Below, piece by piece: positions 7,771 to 11,016 of a stretch of DNA of 11,016 bases. A program made the position numbers and the translations under genes. Positions within the stretch are counted from its first letter, which is position 1. Each line of letters starts with the position of its first letter. The stretch covers positions 1-11,016 of the forward strand of contig JBARKJ010000093.1 of the NCBI GenBank assembly GCA_049801375.1, written 5' to 3'. The notes beneath the pieces are model-generated. The model saw only the letters and a program-made list of their open reading frames with translations, had not been told where the DNA came from and did not search any database. Origin of the DNA: JBARKJ01 sp049801375 (GTDB taxonomy: Bacteria; Nitrospirota; JACRHJ01).

Positions 7771-9402
7771 ATGAACAGAAGCCTTACGTGGAGAATGGTT
7801 TTAGTCGCGTCGGTAGTCGCCGTCGCTATCATAATATTTCTTCCCAGCCTGCCCGGAGTGCGAGGCAGTCTGCCTAAGTGGTGGCCAGGCAACAGGATAA
7901 ACCTTGGACTCGACCTCCAGGGCGGAATGCACCTGATTTACCAGGTGGAGACGGATAAGGCCGTGGAGTCTTTCACTGGCCGTTTGGCGACCAACATAAA
8001 GAATACGGCTCTTGATAAAAAAATCCCGGTCGTCGATGTCAAGCAGACCTCACCCACGACTATCGCGGCCACGCTCCAGAACCCGGCGGACATGGACAAG
8101 CTTCTGTCCGTGGTAAGTGACATGGGCGTACTGGAGAAGAGGTCTCAGGAGGGAAATACCGTCACCTTTGCCCTCAAGGCTACGGAGGCGGAGAGGATCA
8201 AGACCAGCTCCGTCTCCCAGTCGCTGGAGACGATAAGGAACAGGATTGACCAGTTCGGCGTGGCGGAGCCGGTTATCGTCCAGCAGGGAACGGACCAGAT
8301 ACTTATCCAGCTCCCCGGCATCCGGGACACCCAGAGGGCGCTGGACTTGATAGGCAAGACCGCCCAGCTCGAGTTCAAGATGGTTGACAGTGAAGCCCAG
8401 CTCAACCCGCCGCTTCCGGATACCGTCCCGGCCTCCGAGACGGATGCGCTCCTGGCCCAGTACAAGGATAAAGTTCCGGTTGGCGACCAGATACTCTTCG
8501 AGCGCGTTGTCGACCCCTCCACCGGCGCGATATCGAAGAGGCCTTATCTGCTTAAAAAAGACCCGATTATGACGGGCGACGTCCTGCAGGAGGCGAGGAT
8601 GGAAATAAGCCCCCAGAACAAAGGGGCTGAAGTAGCCTTCACGCTGGACCCGACGGGCGCCAGGATATTCGACCAGGCCACGGCCGCCAATGTCGGCAAA
8701 AATATGGCAATCATACTCGATAACAACGTCTATTCCGCGCCTGTAATCCGCGAGAGGATAAGCGGCGGGAAAGGCGTGATAAGCGGCCGTTTCACCGAGG
8801 CCGAGGCGAAGGACCTCTCCATAGTCCTCCGGGCCGGCGCGCTCCCCGCGCCTTTGAAGCCCCTCCAGAACCTTACCGTCGGGCCGACGCTGGGCAACGA
8901 CTCCATCCAGTCCGGACGCAAGGCGATATTGCTGGGCACTCTCCTGGTAGTGATATTCATGGCCATTTACTATAGGGTCTCCGGCGTGATAGCGGACTTC
9001 GCGGTGATACTCAACGTGGTCGTCCTGATCGGCGCCCTTGCTCTTCTTAATGCGACCCTTACCCTGCCTGGGCTGGCCGGCATCCTGCTCACCATCGGCA
9101 TGGGCGTGGACTCAAACGTCCTGATATTCGAGAGGATACGCGAGGAGCTCCGGACCGGGAAGACCGTGCGTGCGGCGATTGACGGCGGCTACGACAAGGC
9201 TTTCACCACGGTGCTGGACTCGCACGTCACCACGCTCATCACGGCGGCGGTGCTCTTCCAGTTCGGCACGGGGCCGATTAAGGGTTTTGCGGTATCACTC
9301 TCTCTGGGCATAATGATAAACCTGTTCACCGCGCTCGTGGGGACGAAGGTCGTGTTCGATCTTTGGACATCCAAGAAAAAACTCGAGAAGCTCAGCATAT
9401 AA
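7771..9402 (+). CDS. secD: Protein translocase subunit SecD
   Basis: 543 residues. SecD with SecF uses the proton motive force to pull proteins through SecYEG on the outer side of the inner membrane. Features in order: first membrane helix (about 8-28); LGLDLQGG (45-52); the first periplasmic domain with ETIRNRIDQFGVAEP (153-167); a middle head region (about 200-355); LPAPL (358-362); and five closely spaced C-terminal helices (about 384-523). Within these, GMGVDSNVLIFERIREE (443-459) carries Asp447, which corresponds to the conserved intramembrane proton-pathway Asp. The length is somewhat under the 600-odd residues of E. coli SecD, normal for many other phyla. The ATG follows a perfect AGGAGGT at a spacing of 10. 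secF begins 18 nt downstream. Confidence 0.97.
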   Translation: MNRSLTWRMVLVASVVAVAIIIFLPSLPGVRGSLPKWWPGNRINLGLDLQGGMHLIYQVETDKAVESFTGRLATNIKNTALDKKIPVVDVKQTSPTTIAATLQNPADMDKLLSVVSDMGVLEKRSQEGNTVTFALKATEAERIKTSSVSQSLETIRNRIDQFGVAEPVIVQQGTDQILIQLPGIRDTQRALDLIGKTAQLEFKMVDSEAQLNPPLPDTVPASETDALLAQYKDKVPVGDQILFERVVDPSTGAISKRPYLLKKDPIMTGDVLQEARMEISPQNKGAEVAFTLDPTGARIFDQATAANVGKNMAIILDNNVYSAPVIRERISGGKGVISGRFTEAEAKDLSIVLRAGALPAPLKPLQNLTVGPTLGNDSIQSGRKAILLGTLLVVIFMAIYYRVSGVIADFAVILNVVVLIGALALLNATLTLPGLAGILLTIGMGVDSNVLIFERIREELRTGKTVRAAIDGGYDKAFTTVLDSHVTTLITAAVLFQFGTGPIKGFAVSLSLGIMINLFTALVGTKVVFDLWTSKKKLEKLSI

Positions 9403-9420
9403 ATTCGGAGGCTTTTTTAA

Positions 9421-10506
9421 ATGGAACTCATCAAGAAAACGAATATTAACTTCCTGGGCCTGAGGAAGATAGCGTTCGGCATATCGCTTACCCTCTCGCT
9501 CCTGGGCGTTATCTGTCTCGTAATGATCGCCACGGGCAGGGCCAACATGGGCATAGACTTCTCGGGCGGAGCATCCGCCGACTTAGTGTTCGCGAAGCCT
9601 GTGCAAGTCGATAAGGCGAGGTCCGCCCTCGATGCCGCCGGGTTCAAGGACGCGGAACTACAGTCATTCACGGATCAGACGAAGCTCCTGGTCCGGGTGA
9701 AGAAGCTGGACGTCCCGGTTGGGGACGTTATCAACCGCATCCAGGCCGCGTTTACGAAGGCTTTCCCGGACAACCCCAGCCGCGTGGATTCCAGTTCCGC
9801 CATCGGGCCGACGGTCGGCAAGTCGCTCCAGAGAGACGCCCTACTGGCCATAATACTGTCTTTCGCGGGCATTATCCTCTACATATGGTGGCGGTTCGAG
9901 TGGAAGTTCGGCATTGCGGCGACTATAGCGACCCTCCACGACGTGCTCGCGGTGCTTGGCGTGTTCATGATACTGCATAAGGAGATAACGCTGCTGGTCG
10001 TGACGGCGCTATTGACTCTCGCCGGCTACTCGTTAACCGATACCGTCGTCGTATTCGACAGGATAAGAGAGAACCTGAAGATGCGTCAGAAGGACAGCCT
10101 GATGGACATCATAAACGAGTCTATCAACGAGGTCCTTTCCCGTACGGTAGTCACTTCGCTCACGGTCTTCCTGGCCGTGCTCTCACTCTTCATATTCGGC
10201 GGCGAGGTATTGCACGACTTCGCGTTCGCCATGCTTTGCGGTGTCGTAGTCGGCACGTACTCTTCGGTATTCGTGGCCAGTCCGGTGCTGTACGTCTGGA
10301 GGGGCAAGAAGGGGAGCCGGCTCATCAAGGCTTCCATGCTGACAAAGCAGCCGACGAAGGAAGGCTCCGCGAAGAGCCTTGCCGCCCAGCCTGCGTCCGT
10401 CGCACCTAATATAGCTGAGTCTAAAACCGCACTCCAGACGGCATCCGCCCAGTCCAGCCCTGACAAGTCAAAAAAGGGCAAGAAAGGCAAAAAGGCGAGG
10501 GCCTAG
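9421..10506 (+). CDS. secF: Protein translocase subunit SecF
   Basis: 361 residues; the partner of SecD in the proton-driven translocase. It has a first membrane helix at about 18-36, MGIDFSGG (43-50), a periplasmic domain (about 50-135) ending in GPTVG (129-133), and five helices at about 139-290. The fourth-helix motif AGYSLTDTVVVFDRIRENL (201-219) contains Asp207 and Arg214, equivalents of the functional residues in other SecF proteins. The start follows GGAGG (9407-9411) 18 nt after secD, so the two are one transcription unit. Unusual is a C-terminal tail of about 65 residues (296-361) after the last helix. It is rich in Ala, Ser, Gln and Lys and ends in KGKKGKKARA. It should lie in the cytoplasm and is not part of the standard domain. 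Confidence 0.97.
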   Translation: MELIKKTNINFLGLRKIAFGISLTLSLLGVICLVMIATGRANMGIDFSGGASADLVFAKPVQVDKARSALDAAGFKDAELQSFTDQTKLLVRVKKLDVPVGDVINRIQAAFTKAFPDNPSRVDSSSAIGPTVGKSLQRDALLAIILSFAGIILYIWWRFEWKFGIAATIATLHDVLAVLGVFMILHKEITLLVVTALLTLAGYSLTDTVVVFDRIRENLKMRQKDSLMDIINESINEVLSRTVVTSLTVFLAVLSLFIFGGEVLHDFAFAMLCGVVVGTYSSVFVASPVLYVWRGKKGSRLIKASMLTKQPTKEGSAKSLAAQPASVAPNIAESKTALQTASAQSSPDKSKKGKKGKKARA

Positions 10507-10534
10507 GCGTGATTTAAGTCAGGAGAGAAAAGAG

Positions 10535-11016
10535 TTGTTAGAGAAGCGGTGGATAAGACAGGAGGCGTCCCCGTCGGTTACGGAGGCCCTTTGCTCCGAG
10601 ATGGGAATATCCCTCACCGCCGCCAGGATACTCGCCAACAGGGGCATCACAAGCCAGGAAGACGCGGACGCCTTCCTTCGCTCCTCATTGGAAGACCTCA
10701 ACGAGCCATTCCTCCTCCCCGACATGGACATTGCCGTACGGAGGATAATCCGCGCTATCAGAAGCGATGAGATAATCTTCATTTACGGCGACTACGACGC
10801 CGACGGCATCACCGCGACATCCCTTCTTGTAAAATTTTTCCAGGATACAGGCAAGAAAGTAGAATACTATATCCCTAAGCGGCTTGAGGACGGCTATGGG
10901 ATAAGCATCAGCGCCTTGAAAAAAATAAAGGCCGCCGGGGCATCTCTGGTCGTCACGGTTGACGGCGGCATATCTTCCGTCCTTGAGATGGAGGCCGCGA
11001 GGGCCATGGGGCTCGA
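10535..11016 (+). CDS. recJ: Single-stranded-DNA-specific exonuclease RecJ, N-terminal part
   Basis: The first 160 codons are present and the window edge cuts the rest. RecJ degrades single-stranded DNA 5' to 3' in recombination and mismatch or base-excision repair. The DHH-family motif I is clear: YGDYDADGITATSLL (84-98) with the metal-binding Asp86, Asp88 and Asp90. The next motif is TVDGGISS (141-148), with Asp143; many RecJ proteins have VDCGI here, so Gly144 is a variant position. Before these lies the usual RecJ N-terminal segment, with KRW near the start and AARILANRGI (29-38). No ATG fits; TTG at 10535 is chosen because it precedes LEKRW and lies 8 nt after AGGAGA (10521-10526). It follows secF by 28 nt, probably in the same operon. 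Confidence 0.93.
   Translation, partial: MLEKRWIRQEASPSVTEALCSEMGISLTAARILANRGITSQEDADAFLRSSLEDLNEPFLLPDMDIAVRRIIRAIRSDEIIFIYGDYDADGITATSLLVKFFQDTGKKVEYYIPKRLEDGYGISISALKKIKAAGASLVVTVDGGISSVLEMEAARAMGL

Noticed and set aside
7521..7877. Forward ORF of 118 codons between yajC and secD
   Set aside because: It runs through the inverted repeat and A/T-rich promoter region and overlaps the secD start. There is no SD, and its composition is not protein-like.
8145..8522. Reverse-strand ORFs inside secD and secF
   Set aside because: They are shadows of strongly supported coding frames with conserved family motifs.

Overview
This window looks like chromosomal DNA from a diderm bacterium, read on one strand throughout. 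The evidence is an rRNA operon in the order 16S–tRNA-Ile–tRNA-Ala–23S–5S, the cluster tgt–yajC–secD–secF–recJ, and several small proteins with Sec signal peptides. That gene order and the 16S tail would fit a deltaproteobacterium-like or deep-branching Gram-negative lineage. This is an impression only; the 240 nt of 16S present should be searched to place it.

Region 1 (1–4006) is the 3' end of an rRNA operon: the 16S tail, a spacer with tRNA-Ile(GAT) and tRNA-Ala(TGC), a complete 23S gene enclosed in a long complementary processing stalk, 5S, and an intrinsic terminator.

Region 2 (about 4018–5942) is the most unusual part. It holds four small genes in tandem that encode divergent secreted paralogues. 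Each has an N-terminal signal peptide followed by one shared domain with four cysteines and the signature Y-x-[IL]-G-x3-P-x(2,3)-C-x6-A-x5-A-x7-C-x2-C-x3-D-[IL]-T, then a last Cys near the C-terminus. I do not recognise this family. The first two genes look co-transcribed. The third is preceded by a perfect 14-bp hairpin repeat. The fourth lies between its own promoter-like motif and a terminator. The terminators at the two ends of the region share an identical 17-nt 3' half.

Region 3 (5958–10506) carries tgt (queuosine tRNA modification) behind a strong sigma70-type promoter that would give an essentially leaderless mRNA. It overlaps yajC by 4 nt. After a 293-nt gap holding an imperfect inverted-repeat element and a candidate promoter come secD and secF. 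YajC, SecD and SecF form the accessory complex of the Sec translocon that helps move proteins out of the cytoplasm, so the cluster could serve export of the neighbouring small proteins as well as other Sec substrates.

Region 4 (10535–11016) is the 5' part of recJ (single-strand 5'-3' exonuclease), starting at a TTG codon and cut by the window edge.
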